A stretch of 64,000 bases of DNA from UBA1723 sp045642085 (GTDB lineage: Bacteria > Bacteroidota > Bacteroidia > Bacteroidales > Paludibacteraceae): NCBI GenBank assembly GCA_045642085.1, contig JAZUIF010000098.1, positions 1-64,000 on the forward strand, written 5' to 3'. This document shows positions 40,701 through 49,772 of the stretch, one piece after another (position 1 is the stretch's first letter; each line of letters opens with the position of its first letter). The notes beneath the pieces are model-generated. The model did not search any database. It was not told the origin of the DNA and was given only the letters and a program-made list of their open reading frames with translations. A program made the position numbers and the translations under genes.

Positions 40701-43464
40701 GTCAAACGATTTCGTGAAGAAACTTAGGGGGTATAATAAGAATATCAATAAGGGTAATGTAGAGTCGATACTGAATCAAATTCTTAATTACCAAAAACTT
40801 TCAAAGCATTGTTCTGACAAAGAGCATATTATCAAAGAATATACTAATCAAAATCTCAATATAGAAGAGTTGTCTTCTTTCTTGGGAGAACTTCCCGATT
40901 TATGGCATTGCATTAATGCACTCTTGGAAAGTACGAATATCTCGAAGCATGAGATCTGCGTTTCCTTGATGCAATCTATTGATGAACATTTTCTGGATAA
41001 AGCAAAAGCAGCAACGACTACATATAAAGAGTGGGAAAAACTTGAGATTGATTTATCTGAGGTTGTAGGATATTCATTGCCTGAAGATGATTTCTCCACG
41101 TCGGTCAATGCGGTTGTTACTAGATGGAAAGATAATGTATCAAAGGTAAAGCAATGGCAAGAATGGCAAGATCTGCGAAAGAGATTCCTTGATCTTGGTT
41201 TGGAATCTGTTGTCGAAACACTTGAAAACAAGAAAATTGAACCAAAGGAGTTAGCTGATTCGTTCTTCAAAGGATTATACAAGAGTTTGGCAGAACAGAA
41301 GATAGACGACAATCATAGTTTGGCTGCGTTTGATGGCGATTTGTTTGACATGCAAGTTGAGATGTACAAAGATCTGACTGCCCAATATCAAGAGTTGTCA
41401 AAGGTACTATTGTATGTTCGTCTTTCATCTAAGATTCCATATGTGTATGAAGATTTGGATGTCAACGGAGAGATGGGCCTACTACAAAAAAATATAAGAA
41501 ATAGGGGTAGGGGAATGTCTATCAGACAATTGCTGGAGTCTATTCCTAACTTGTTTCCAAAGCTCTGTCCATGTTTGCTTATGAGTCCGATGTCGGTGGC
41601 CCAATACATTGATTTGAGTCAGGAAAAATACGATTTGGTTATCTTCGATGAGGCTTCGCAGATGCCGACGTGTGAAGCTATTGGTGCTATTGCCAGAGGA
41701 AAATCACTTATTGTAGTGGGCGATCCTAAACAGATGCCTCCAACATCCTATTTCAATGTGAACAGTTCGGAGGAATATGAAAGCATGGAGGATTCGGAGA
41801 GCATATTGAAGGATTGTCAGACATTAGGAATCCCGTCTCTACAATTGAACTGGCACTATCGCTCACGACACGAGAGTTTGATCGCATTCAGTAATAATGA
41901 GTATTACGATGGTAATCTGATAACATTCCCGTCTACTGACGACCAAGATAAAAAAGTGAAATTTGTAAAGGTCGACGGTGTTTACGAGAAAGGCGGAACC
42001 CGATACAACAAGGGTGAGGCTGAGGCTATTGTAAGTGAAGTGATAAGAAGGTTGAGGGATGAAGAACTGAGAAAAGATAGTATCGGAATCATTTCGTTCA
42101 GCACAGCGCAACAGTCACTGATCGAGGATATGTTGATGGCTCAAATAGAAAATAATGGCTTGATAAATAATGCTGAGTCTATGTACGAACCAATTTTTGT
42201 CAAGAATCTTGAAAATGTGCAGGGTGATGAACGTGATATAATCCTATTCTCTATTGGATATGGCCCAGATGCCAACGGAAAGATCAGTATGAATTTCGGA
42301 CCGTTGAATCGAGACGGTGGAGAACGTCGACTTAATGTGGCAGCCAGTCGTGCAAGAAAAGAGATGATTGTCTATTCTACGCTTACAGGCAGTCAGATTA
42401 ACCTTAATAACACAAAATCAAAAGGTGTTGAGGGTTTGAAACATTTTCTGGAATTTGCGGAGAATGGAATTCTGTATGCATCCAAAAATAATCATTACAC
42501 GCATGTGTCTCCAATTGCATTCCATATTGCTCAAGCTCTCGAGAATGAAGGTTATGAAGTGGAGACTGGAGTCGGACTGTCCGACTTCAAAATAGATGTG
42601 GCGGTCAAGGATCCAAGAACCAAGTCGAATTATCTGCTTGGAATATTACTTGACGGTGACGTATACCGAAATACGCAAACTACGCGTGACCGAGAAATTG
42701 TACAGCCGGAGATACTCAAACATCTGAATTGGAATGTTGTGAGAGTATGGAGTTTAAGCTGGTACAAAGATCCGTCAGAGGTCATCTCTCGTTTGGTTTC
42801 GTTAATTGCAGATCTTCAAAATGAAAAAAAGCATGAGGATGCTCCTATTATGATAGGATCTTCTGAGTTTGTGGATATCGCTGAAGATTTTAGTGTGCCA
42901 GTTTCTGCGATTCTTCCTAGACCTGTGACAAAAGCGATTGAGTATCCGGATATTGAAAACTATACGATACCATCAAACCAGAGTGTCGATATAGAATCTA
43001 TAGAGGAGGTTGTCAAGCATGAGCAGCCGATAATGTTCTCTCTTCTTTGCAAGAGAATCGCTACGTTGTTGAATATGCAGAAAGTGACACCTAGTCTAAA
43101 GGAAAAGGTGACACTAACGATTGAAAGTGCACAGTACTATCAGGAAAAAGATAGAGAAAATATAGTTGTCTGTACAGACAAATCAATCCTAGATGGTTGG
43201 AATTCTTATCGACCTAATATTTCTGATTCTACAAAGAAACGATCAATTGAGGATATTCCATCAATTGAGTTGGAGGTTGCTCTTCTTGAAGTAGTAGAGC
43301 AGAATGTTTCTATAGATGAGGAAAGAATGATTTTGGTCGCTGCCAAAAGAATGGGATTTGTCCGTAGATCTTCCAATGTGGATTATACACTCCAATATAT
43401 AATTACAAGTTTGATGAATGATGGCAAACTTGTAGAACGTAATGGCAAATTGATTTGCGGATGA
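37762..43464 (+). CDS. DUF4011/SF1 helicase/Vsr-like nuclease/DUF3320 protein
   Basis: A 1900-residue multidomain protein. In order: an N-terminal beta region, a transglutaminase-like domain (about 155-260), DUF4011 (about 365-640, LWESKLLDFSLRNTFLNLS), an SF1 helicase core with Walker A LYGPPGTGKSQTIANII (about 670), a long helical insert (about 750-1240), Walker B LVIFDEASQMPTCEAIGAI (about 1293), GDPKQMPPT, NWHYRSRHESLIAFSN and NVAASRARKEM (about 1525), then a Vsr/MTES_1575-type nuclease (FKIDVAV and ILLDGDVYRNTQTTRDRE, about 1608-1655) and DUF3320 at the end. The usual Cys of the transglutaminase-like domain (GTCLDL) is Ala (GNALDL), so that domain is probably not an enzyme. From memory, single genes of this architecture have been reported as antiphage proteins (Hhe). 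It has its own strong promoter. Confidence 0.9.
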   Translation: MNNLSVSIDYINPVNYSLCHNHIPICRYFEINNNSGRDIENIQIHVSGNYLLESSSIVYGLVKNEKSLKISKLDITLNADELFNLSDKVVSSFEIKITSNDETIYREDFVLDIMAFDYWLGTNILPQCLASFSVPDQQAIKNIIIKSAAKLQQISGTSFFIGYEDGDSQTVRQQIAAIFATFQDENIQCNASSLDVEKLGQRIIFADQLLVSKSGNALDLTLLMASALEAVGIYSGIVFIPGHVFLAIWIEELCSQHSILDDISFIRKKCSDEFSEMTVIDCTEITRRNSSFEKAQEIAMRHILDTDDSCLYIDIMRCRLEGVHPLPTRIYDGGRWLLPVENQSQGLMVAEPTSYNLNKTGVSSKRKFDLWESKLLDFSLRNTFLNLSFRSRAIQILSIDAGYIEDYLQEDKVYTITTFPEDIAPKNGDVLINSSSPDIKKIVNAGLKKGILYSAKSQDEFRSVIWNIHHVSNLSIEETGSNPLYLAIGLLKWYEKGNSPKPRYAPILLLPVTFFSGYSYRFKKRDEEISLNMTLFEYLRQIFGITVNGIDPLPLDDHGVDVDLIFERIREAIKNQKRWELLNESVLGTFSFNKFMMWNDIHSNRDKLLENSVVSSLVNGGLTWSPLPLTANLGENDRNLTPESMSVPLPVDSSQMAAVLEAGNGSTFILYGPPGTGKSQTIANIISNALYKGKRVLFVAEKMAALNVVQNRLEKIGLGPFCLELHSNKVAKKHILEQLNNALLSMRIREPENASSLSEQLFEKRQLLIWYLDALHNDKGSDGFSLYECISEYDAYDTVAPLDFKRNAQLSSFRKEQLDIYKEELYKHLPDIIQRIGQPSQHPLKEIKFKSDGIKKEDVLTDLLHEGCRISSDFAQHRLFLVSCFDDSFADTKTLFCKGIDVLSKLSSLPVVNQTVIETVFDDDKCMSLSLLCIKMKERDTLYNELASDNRIELLEKDVLPLLNEWSEIKSKWFLPRFFASNDFVKKLRGYNKNINKGNVESILNQILNYQKLSKHCSDKEHIIKEYTNQNLNIEELSSFLGELPDLWHCINALLESTNISKHEICVSLMQSIDEHFLDKAKAATTTYKEWEKLEIDLSEVVGYSLPEDDFSTSVNAVVTRWKDNVSKVKQWQEWQDLRKRFLDLGLESVVETLENKKIEPKELADSFFKGLYKSLAEQKIDDNHSLAAFDGDLFDMQVEMYKDLTAQYQELSKVLLYVRLSSKIPYVYEDLDVNGEMGLLQKNIRNRGRGMSIRQLLESIPNLFPKLCPCLLMSPMSVAQYIDLSQEKYDLVIFDEASQMPTCEAIGAIARGKSLIVVGDPKQMPPTSYFNVNSSEEYESMEDSESILKDCQTLGIPSLQLNWHYRSRHESLIAFSNNEYYDGNLITFPSTDDQDKKVKFVKVDGVYEKGGTRYNKGEAEAIVSEVIRRLRDEELRKDSIGIISFSTAQQSLIEDMLMAQIENNGLINNAESMYEPIFVKNLENVQGDERDIILFSIGYGPDANGKISMNFGPLNRDGGERRLNVAASRARKEMIVYSTLTGSQINLNNTKSKGVEGLKHFLEFAENGILYASKNNHYTHVSPIAFHIAQALENEGYEVETGVGLSDFKIDVAVKDPRTKSNYLLGILLDGDVYRNTQTTRDREIVQPEILKHLNWNVVRVWSLSWYKDPSEVISRLVSLIADLQNEKKHEDAPIMIGSSEFVDIAEDFSVPVSAILPRPVTKAIEYPDIENYTIPSNQSVDIESIEEVVKHEQPIMFSLLCKRIATLLNMQKVTPSLKEKVTLTIESAQYYQEKDRENIVVCTDKSILDGWNSYRPNISDSTKKRSIEDIPSIELEVALLEVVEQNVSIDEERMILVAAKRMGFVRRSSNVDYTLQYIITSLMNDGKLVERNGKLICG

Positions 43465-43485
43465 CGAGACATGTTAAAATAAAAA

Positions 43486-43513
43486 GTAGAGACGTGGCAC
43501 GCCGCGTCTCTAC
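43486..43513. repeat. Dispersed palindrome family 1 between convergent genes
   Basis: GTAGAGACG and CGTCTCTAC arms surround a near-palindromic centre (TGGCACGCCG). It lies between the 3' ends of the helicase gene and the minus-strand repeat protein gene and may end transcription from both sides. Confidence 0.75.
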
Positions 43514-43571
43514 GTAGTAAATACCCAATCGAAAAGGGTTAGTTTGTTGATATCTAAACCAGAAATATCTC

Positions 43572-46500
43572 TTATTTCACCAATATTCTAAAGACGCTGT
43601 TTGCAACCTTCACCAAGTAGATTTGCTGACGTCTAACCGCAATCTCATGTCTGTAGCTTACGCTCTTCGAAGTGATGATTTTTTCACCTGACATAGAGAA
43701 TACTTCGATTGTCTCGTATGGTGCATTGTCGACAATGATTTTACCGTCGGCACTCATCACATGAATATTATTGGCTGCGTGTTGGTGGACATCAATTGTA
43801 CCATACACTCTACCATGTTCGATTGTGTCGTGGCAAACTGTGCAAATCAAATCTCCTGTATAGCCTAAACTATCAACAGCTTCAATAAATCCAACCAACT
43901 CACCATTATGTCCGCCTAGAGAAGGAATAGTCTTTGCTTCACTAATTATTTTGTCGCAAGTGCTACATTTTAGTTCTGCAGTGTGACCTGGTGTCAAACA
44001 TCCTGGTTCAATTGCTGGAGCTGATTCTATAGTGTCGTGTCTACCTAACGACGGAGTCATCTGTATTTCTCTAAGTATCTTATTGCAAACATTACATTTC
44101 AATTCTGCTGTATAGCCTGGAGCCTCACATCCTGGTTCAACTGCAGGGACAGAGATGACTGTGTCGTGAGGCAACATACTGATGATTGTTTGCATCTCGA
44201 TAATCTCTCCACATAGTTCACAATGTGAGCCGTCTGTCTTTCCTAGTTTGTTGCAAGAAGCAGGAACACCTGGATCGACTACTGCCTTATGTGCTATTTT
44301 CTCAACCTTTGTTCTTGGAGTGATAACATCCTTACAAAGTTTACAAACAACCTCTTCGCTCCATCCGAATGAGTTGCATGTAGGCTCGATTGCTGGCAAT
44401 GTCTCAGTCTCATGCTTTAGTCTTTCTGTATATTTAGGAGTGACAAGAGTGTCGTGGCAAACGGAACATACAGCGAATTCACTTCTTCCTTCAGTGTGGC
44501 AAGTTGCAGGGACAGCAGGAATTAGAGAAATTGTATGGCTTAGTTTATCAGTTTGTTTTGGAGCGACAAATGTATCGTTGCAGACACTGCAGTATAGACC
44601 TTCTGTATGGCCATAATCATGGCATGTCGCAGCAATCGCTGGGATTGTTACCGATACATGGTTAAGCTTCTCTGTCTGTGTAGGTTTGTATAGAGTGTCT
44701 TTACATAATGAACACATCAGACCGTGGGCTGAACCGTATGTGTGGCAAGTCGCCTTGACTGAAGGAATCTCAACAATTTTGTGCTCGAGTTTATCAGTTT
44801 GTTTAGGAGCAACAAGTGTGTCATGGCATATAGTACAATATGAACCCTCGCTTACTCCTGTTGAGTGGCAAGTCGCAGCTATTGCTGGAATTGTCTCTAC
44901 CATATGATTAAGTTGGTCCATCTCTTTTGGAGCGACGATAGTGTCATTGCAGACAGTACAGAAAGATCCTTCACTCATTCCGTGAGAGTGACAAGTAGCG
45001 GCGATGGCAGGAATCTTTTCTGTTGTATGTTCACGTTGAGCAATTGTTATCGGCTTTGTGATTGTATCGTTGCAACGTGTACAATATGCTCCTTCTGTAT
45101 TTCCGGCATTATGACAAGTTGCTGCCACAGCAGGAATTGTTTCCATATTATGGCCAGGAGCCTCGATCACAGTTGCCTTCTTTGTCGCTATTCTACAGAT
45201 TGAACATCTGTATCCTGCTGTGTGTCCTTTGACTGTACATGTGGCTGCAACAGAATCTTCTATGATCATATCGAACTTATGGTCAACTTTATCCAAAACC
45301 TCTTGCTTTGTGATTACCAGGTTGCAGACACTACAATGTGCTCCCTTAGTCAAACCACTCTTCATACAAGTTGGCTCAACTGCCTTATCCTCTACAAAAT
45401 TATGTTTTTCCAAAGGAAGCTCTTTGCTTTCGGCAAGCGTCACTTTACAACGCTTACATTCTGTCTGATGAGTGTGTCCTACGGCTACACATGTTGCGTC
45501 TACATGTTTGATTGTCTCTATTGTGTCGTGTCCAAGAGGAGCAACCACTGTCGACTCTGTTGTTACCTTCTTGCAGACCTTACAGATTACACCTCCCTTT
45601 GAACCCTTAGTGGTACAAGTCGCAGCGACATCAGGAATGATTGAATCTGTGTGAGCCACCATAGGGATGATGCTTGGCTCTACATGATAATTGCATCGTT
45701 TACATTTGATTTCCTCTGTCGAACCGAATGAAGAGCAAGTCGGCTCGATTTTTTTAGCTATTGTATCAAGTTCATGACCAAGTGCAGGAATTTTTTCTGT
45801 TGCGTCAAAGATTTCATTACATATCGAACATGCAGTGGCTGCCGAGAATCCGATTCTTGTACAAGTAGGCTTGCTTCCTCCTACTGATATTGTGTCATGT
45901 CCGTGTGCTGGGATGACAGTCGACTCGTGCAGACCTTCATGACATCTTCCGCAGAATGTGCTGTCGCATGAACCATTAGTTGTACATGTAGCTTTTATAG
46001 TGTCGACTGCAACGGTGTCGTGGCCAAGTGCAGGAAGGATAGTCAAAGCATGCAGACCATGATTGCATCTTCCGCAGTATGTACTGTCGGCAGAACCTTC
46101 AAGTAGACATGTCGGCATTATCGAGTCGACTGCAATTGTGTCGTGACCTAACGCCGGAATCTCCTCGTGAGAATGGAAGACAGTGTTGCAAAGGCTGCAG
46201 AATACGCTGTCTGTCTTTCCTGCCTTTTCGCAAGTCGACTCATATCCTTCTACTATTGCAGTGTCGTGAGGAATCGTCGGGAAGAAATCAGGAGCGACAA
46301 GAGTGTCTCCGCATAGACTACAATGGATCCATTCTGTATGCCCTTCAATTAAGCATGTCGACTCTGTTGCGTGGATTGTGTCGGCTACATGTTCCAACAT
46401 AGGAAGGGAATCTGGCATCTGCATCACAGAGTCGCATACTCTACAATAAATACTATCTGAAATACCTGCGTAATGGCAAGTAGGAGCGATACCTTTAAGT

Positions 46501-47855
46501 GTGTCAAGAGTGTGTTCGATTTTGGCAATGACCTCTTGCATTACGACAGTGTCACCGCAGATAGTACAATATGCTCCGGCAGTCAAACCAGTGGAATGGC
46601 ATGTAGCCTCAACACCAGGAATGACTTCCTCGTTATGAGGTTTCTTTGCGATTGGAGTTGGCTCAATAATATAGTGGCCGCAACTTTTACAAAGTTTGCC
46701 TTCTGTATGACCTTCCTCTGTACATGTTGGCTCTTTTGCTACAATGATAGAATCTTCACCATAATGATTTTCATAGTTGAAGATATCTGCAGTACCATAA
46801 ATCTCTTCTGGAGTACCATACACGCAGCAATAGTCATATTTGTTAACTGTATGATTTACAACAAAAGCTCCAGTAGAATCTTTCTCAACAGCTCCATTTT
46901 CAATCTCTTCTGTAGTATAACCGTTAAGGTTTGTGCTTTGACCATTTCCGTTTCCGATACCGTCTGCGTCGGTTTTTGTGTTATCCCAAGCACAATCTTC
47001 CACTTCTGTTTTATCGTTTGTTGTACCTGCGATAGCTCCGACATTTCCACTGTTTCCTGTTACCTCACCACCATTGAAACAATTTTCAATTTTTCCATTA
47101 TCTCCAGCTCCGCAGATACCACCAGTGTGGTTAGTTAATGAAAGAGCATCATACGTGTTTTCTACTTTTGCTGTATTTTCACAATTCTTGATTGTTCCGG
47201 TATTCGTTCCTGCTATACCACCGACAACCTCAGAAAGACTTCTTACAACGCATCTTCCACTATCTGTGGAACATCCATCGATTATTCCACTGTTTATTCC
47301 GGCAATACCACCAACTTTGGAAGCATAGCCCGTGGAGAAGTTGTCCATTGTAGAGTTGATGCTATGGCAGTTGATGATTTTTCCACTGTTCTGTCCGGCA
47401 ATGGCTCCTTGTTTGACATCAGCGCTTGCTGTGCTTACTGTGATGTTAGCGTCTACGATTGTTACATTTTTGATTGTACCGCTATTATTGCCGAACAGAC
47501 CAAGATGATGGTCGTTGTTGGAATTGTCATTTTTTATAGTCAAACCTGTGATGGTATGCCCTTGACCATCGAATGTTCCTGAATAGGGAGTTCTAGTGTA
47601 GTATGTGATAATAAAAGATTGTTTTTTTACTCCCATGATAGGATTCCAATCTACATATTCCGAAATGTCAACATCTTCAGTGAGTATTGCATTTGCTTTG
47701 GTTTCACCTGCGATGACTTTGTTGGCAAACTCTTTAAGATCTGCTCCTGATGAAATAAGATAAGCTCCTGTGGAATCTTTTTCAAGAGCTAGAGCACTGA
47801 TTGCGCAGCACACTAAAAATAGTGTTGTTAGAAATCGTGTAAATCCTTTTATCAT
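43572..47855 (-). CDS. Large secreted GLUG / Cys-x2-Cys repeat protein with T9SS-like tail
   Basis: The 1427-residue protein has a signal peptide (about 1-23, ending ISALA), a GLUG-type beta-helix region (about 85-295: GLFGNNSGTIKNVTI, GAIAGQNSGKIINC, GGIAGTNTGTIKNCENT), then about 24 units of roughly 40 residues (about 370-1345), each with A/P-T-C-x3-G...C-x2-C...GH. The last 70 residues (NIHVMSADGKIIVDNAPYET, IEVFSMSGEKI, IYLVKVANSVF) look like a T9SS type A sorting domain. It is probably a surface-exposed stalk or adhesin. The N-terminal EKDSTGAYLISSGADLKEFA motif recurs shortly as EKDSTGAFVVNHTVNKYDYC. Three Cys per unit could bind zinc or cross-link. It is a single-gene unit. Confidence 0.85.
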   Translation of the reverse strand: MIKGFTRFLTTLFLVCCAISALALEKDSTGAYLISSGADLKEFANKVIAGETKANAILTEDVDISEYVDWNPIMGVKKQSFIITYYTRTPYSGTFDGQGHTITGLTIKNDNSNNDHHLGLFGNNSGTIKNVTIVDANITVSTASADVKQGAIAGQNSGKIINCHSINSTMDNFSTGYASKVGGIAGINSGIIDGCSTDSGRCVVRSLSEVVGGIAGTNTGTIKNCENTAKVENTYDALSLTNHTGGICGAGDNGKIENCFNGGEVTGNSGNVGAIAGTTNDKTEVEDCAWDNTKTDADGIGNGNGQSTNLNGYTTEEIENGAVEKDSTGAFVVNHTVNKYDYCCVYGTPEEIYGTADIFNYENHYGEDSIIVAKEPTCTEEGHTEGKLCKSCGHYIIEPTPIAKKPHNEEVIPGVEATCHSTGLTAGAYCTICGDTVVMQEVIAKIEHTLDTLKGIAPTCHYAGISDSIYCRVCDSVMQMPDSLPMLEHVADTIHATESTCLIEGHTEWIHCSLCGDTLVAPDFFPTIPHDTAIVEGYESTCEKAGKTDSVFCSLCNTVFHSHEEIPALGHDTIAVDSIMPTCLLEGSADSTYCGRCNHGLHALTILPALGHDTVAVDTIKATCTTNGSCDSTFCGRCHEGLHESTVIPAHGHDTISVGGSKPTCTRIGFSAATACSICNEIFDATEKIPALGHELDTIAKKIEPTCSSFGSTEEIKCKRCNYHVEPSIIPMVAHTDSIIPDVAATCTTKGSKGGVICKVCKKVTTESTVVAPLGHDTIETIKHVDATCVAVGHTHQTECKRCKVTLAESKELPLEKHNFVEDKAVEPTCMKSGLTKGAHCSVCNLVITKQEVLDKVDHKFDMIIEDSVAATCTVKGHTAGYRCSICRIATKKATVIEAPGHNMETIPAVAATCHNAGNTEGAYCTRCNDTITKPITIAQREHTTEKIPAIAATCHSHGMSEGSFCTVCNDTIVAPKEMDQLNHMVETIPAIAATCHSTGVSEGSYCTICHDTLVAPKQTDKLEHKIVEIPSVKATCHTYGSAHGLMCSLCKDTLYKPTQTEKLNHVSVTIPAIAATCHDYGHTEGLYCSVCNDTFVAPKQTDKLSHTISLIPAVPATCHTEGRSEFAVCSVCHDTLVTPKYTERLKHETETLPAIEPTCNSFGWSEEVVCKLCKDVITPRTKVEKIAHKAVVDPGVPASCNKLGKTDGSHCELCGEIIEMQTIISMLPHDTVISVPAVEPGCEAPGYTAELKCNVCNKILREIQMTPSLGRHDTIESAPAIEPGCLTPGHTAELKCSTCDKIISEAKTIPSLGGHNGELVGFIEAVDSLGYTGDLICTVCHDTIEHGRVYGTIDVHQHAANNIHVMSADGKIIVDNAPYETIEVFSMSGEKIITSKSVSYRHEIAVRRQQIYLVKVANSVFRILVK
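43800..46745 (-). repeat. About 24 tandem repeats of roughly 120 bases inside the surface protein gene
   Basis: Units counted by the C-x2-C motif, for example CHSTGVSEGSYCTICHDTL and CHDYGHTEGLYCSVCNDTF. Units 14-19 (about 44450-45140) are the most alike (PAIAATCH starts), suggesting recent expansion; the last unit lacks its first Cys (EAVDSLG). Units at both ends are more diverged. Confidence 0.8.
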
Positions 47856-47922
47856 GTTATTGTCCTTTTTTCAAATGATTTTGAGATTATAAACTCTGTT
47901 TGACTTAATAGACTAGCCGTTG

Positions 47923-47930
47923 CAAAAATA
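47923..47930 (-). promoter_or_regulatory. Promoter -7 box of the repeat surface protein gene
   Basis: Reads TATTTTTG on the minus strand, 67 bases before the start codon at 47855. No -33 TTTG at the ideal distance. Confidence 0.45.
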
Positions 47931-48020
47931 TAATTTTTTTGTCAAATTTTTTAAGACTTGATTATGTTTCTTCCGTTTAGCATTTGGCATTTTGATTTTA
48001 GCATTTCTAAAAAGATTATT

Positions 48021-48028
48021 TATCTTTG
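48021..48028 (+). promoter_or_regulatory. Promoter -7 box of dnaB
   Basis: TATCTTTG, 28 bases before the ATG at 48057. Confidence 0.6.
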
Positions 48029-48056
48029 CAAACGGAAATAAAAAAGAACTTTTACA

Positions 48057-49604
48057 ATGGCAATCGGCGAATCTAAATCAACAAAAAAATCCAAGAAAGG
48101 TGTAGCTCCTGATATTATTGAGGTCAGAGATATGGGTGGTGTAGTGCCTCCACAGGCACCGGAGATTGAAAACTCTGTGATTGGAGCAATCCTTACTAAT
48201 CCTGGATGTTTTTCGGAAATCTGTACGATTTTGAAGAAAGAGACATTCTATGTCCCTAAGAATGCCCTCGTCTACGAGACTATCTCTTACTTGGGAAGTA
48301 CACAGCAGTCGATTGACCTTTTCACTGTCGCTGAAGAACTTAAGAAACGAGATCTTTTCGACACTATCGGCGGAATGAAGGTACTTATCGAGTATACTCA
48401 GAATGTGATTTCCGTCGCCAATGTATATGAGCATTCAAAAATTCTTGCAGCTAAGGCTCTTGAAAGAGAATTGATCAAGTATTCCACAGAGATCCAACGT
48501 CGTGCATTCAGTGAAGACGAGGATGTGGATAAGTTGATTCAGTCTGCTGAGGCTATGCTTTATGATATTTCCCAGCACAATATCGAGAAGGACTTTACTC
48601 CTATCAGCGATGTCCTTCCAACTGTTAAGGCTAATTATGATGCTGCGGCCAATAATAAAGAGGGTGTTGGTGGTGTGCCAAGTGGATTCACCCGACTTGA
48701 CAGCATGACTAATGGTTGGCAGAAATCCGACCTTATCATTATTGCAGCCCGTCCTGCCATGGGTAAGACAGCGTTTGTGCTTTCAATGGCTAGAAATATT
48801 GCCGACAAAGACATCCCTGTTGCTGTGTTCTCACTGGAGATGAGTAACGACCAGCTTGCCACTCGTATGTTGGTTAATGTTACTGAACTTCCTTCGGAGA
48901 AAATCAAAAAGGGTCAGCTAAATATCGACGAGATGAAAAAAATGAATCAGGGAATTGATTATTTGGGTCAAAAACCAATCTATCTCGACGATACACCGAG
49001 TCTTTCCGTATTTGAGTTTGCTACCAAAGCTCGACGTCTTGTTCGAGACAAAGGAGTTAGAATCATAGTCATCGACTACTTGCAGCTTATGAACGCCAGT
49101 GGAATGTCATACGGTAGCCGTGAACAGGAGGTCAGCACGATCTCTCGTTCATTGAAACAGTTGGCGAAAGAGTTGATGGTGCCGATTATTGCCTTGTCAC
49201 AGTTGAACCGTAGTGTGGAGAGCCGTGACAAACAGGATAAGCGACCTCAGTTGTCCGACTTGCGTGAGTCTGGAGCCATCGAGCAGGATGCCGATATGGT
49301 GTTGTTCATCCACCGTCCTGAATATTATAAGTTGGAGTTCATGTCCGACAATACAACTCCTGCAGCTGGACTTGCAGAGATTATCATTGCCAAGCACCGT
49401 AATGGTTCCGTTGGTGATGTTATACTTCGATTCATGGGTGCTCAGACGAAATTCTGCAACTACGATGATGGTGGTGCAGTGTCGACAGATCAATATATGG
49501 AGGTCTCTTCGAGCATAAATCCAGGATATGAGTCGGGAAATGATGCTGTTAATGTCGACACAACAGTGCCTGCATTTATGGATAATGTTCCAGCACCATT
49601 TTAA
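48057..49604 (+). CDS. dnaB: Replicative DNA helicase DnaB
   Basis: The hexameric 5'-3' helicase of the replication fork. The 515-residue protein has the DnaB N-terminal helical domain (about 30-135: PPQAPEIENSVIGAILTNP, SIDLFTVAEELKK), a linker, and the RecA-like core with Walker A IIAARPAMGKTAFVLSMARN (about 230), SLEMSNDQLATRML, Walker B IRIIVIDYLQLMN (about 337), ALSQLNRSVESR and SDLRESGAIEQDADMVLFIH. AEIIIAKHRNG completes the signature. No intein interrupts it. The basic, Ser/Lys-rich start (GESKSTKKSKKG) is a small extension. It is divergent from the surface protein gene and followed by a large inverted repeat. Confidence 0.96.
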   Translation: MAIGESKSTKKSKKGVAPDIIEVRDMGGVVPPQAPEIENSVIGAILTNPGCFSEICTILKKETFYVPKNALVYETISYLGSTQQSIDLFTVAEELKKRDLFDTIGGMKVLIEYTQNVISVANVYEHSKILAAKALERELIKYSTEIQRRAFSEDEDVDKLIQSAEAMLYDISQHNIEKDFTPISDVLPTVKANYDAAANNKEGVGGVPSGFTRLDSMTNGWQKSDLIIIAARPAMGKTAFVLSMARNIADKDIPVAVFSLEMSNDQLATRMLVNVTELPSEKIKKGQLNIDEMKKMNQGIDYLGQKPIYLDDTPSLSVFEFATKARRLVRDKGVRIIVIDYLQLMNASGMSYGSREQEVSTISRSLKQLAKELMVPIIALSQLNRSVESRDKQDKRPQLSDLRESGAIEQDADMVLFIHRPEYYKLEFMSDNTTPAAGLAEIIIAKHRNGSVGDVILRFMGAQTKFCNYDDGGAVSTDQYMEVSSSINPGYESGNDAVNVDTTVPAFMDNVPAPF

Positions 49605-49618
49605 GCCGACAGCATAAG

Positions 49619-49729
49619 CAATCGGTTATTGTAACCTGCGGTTATGTGTCCCCATCGGGGACTGAATTTATATGTTGACAACCATTGTCCCCGAGGGGGG
49701 CACATAGACTTGTCTATGATAACCGATTG
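49619..49729. repeat. Large 111-base inverted repeat between dnaB and ung
   Basis: CAATCGGTTAT (49619-49629) pairs with ATAACCGATTG (49719-49729). Inside, TATGTG (49643-49648) pairs with CACATA (49701-49706), CCCC with GGGG, and TCGGGGAC (49655-49662) with GTCCCCGA (49687-49694), with the top loop AT-rich. This long nested hairpin looks like a mobile repeat unit. It holds an open reading frame continuing in frame into ung from 49644, which should not be taken as the ung start. Confidence 0.75.
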
Positions 49730-49772
49730 TTTCATAGCTTGCTATGAAACTGCCGGTAAAAAAAATAACAAA

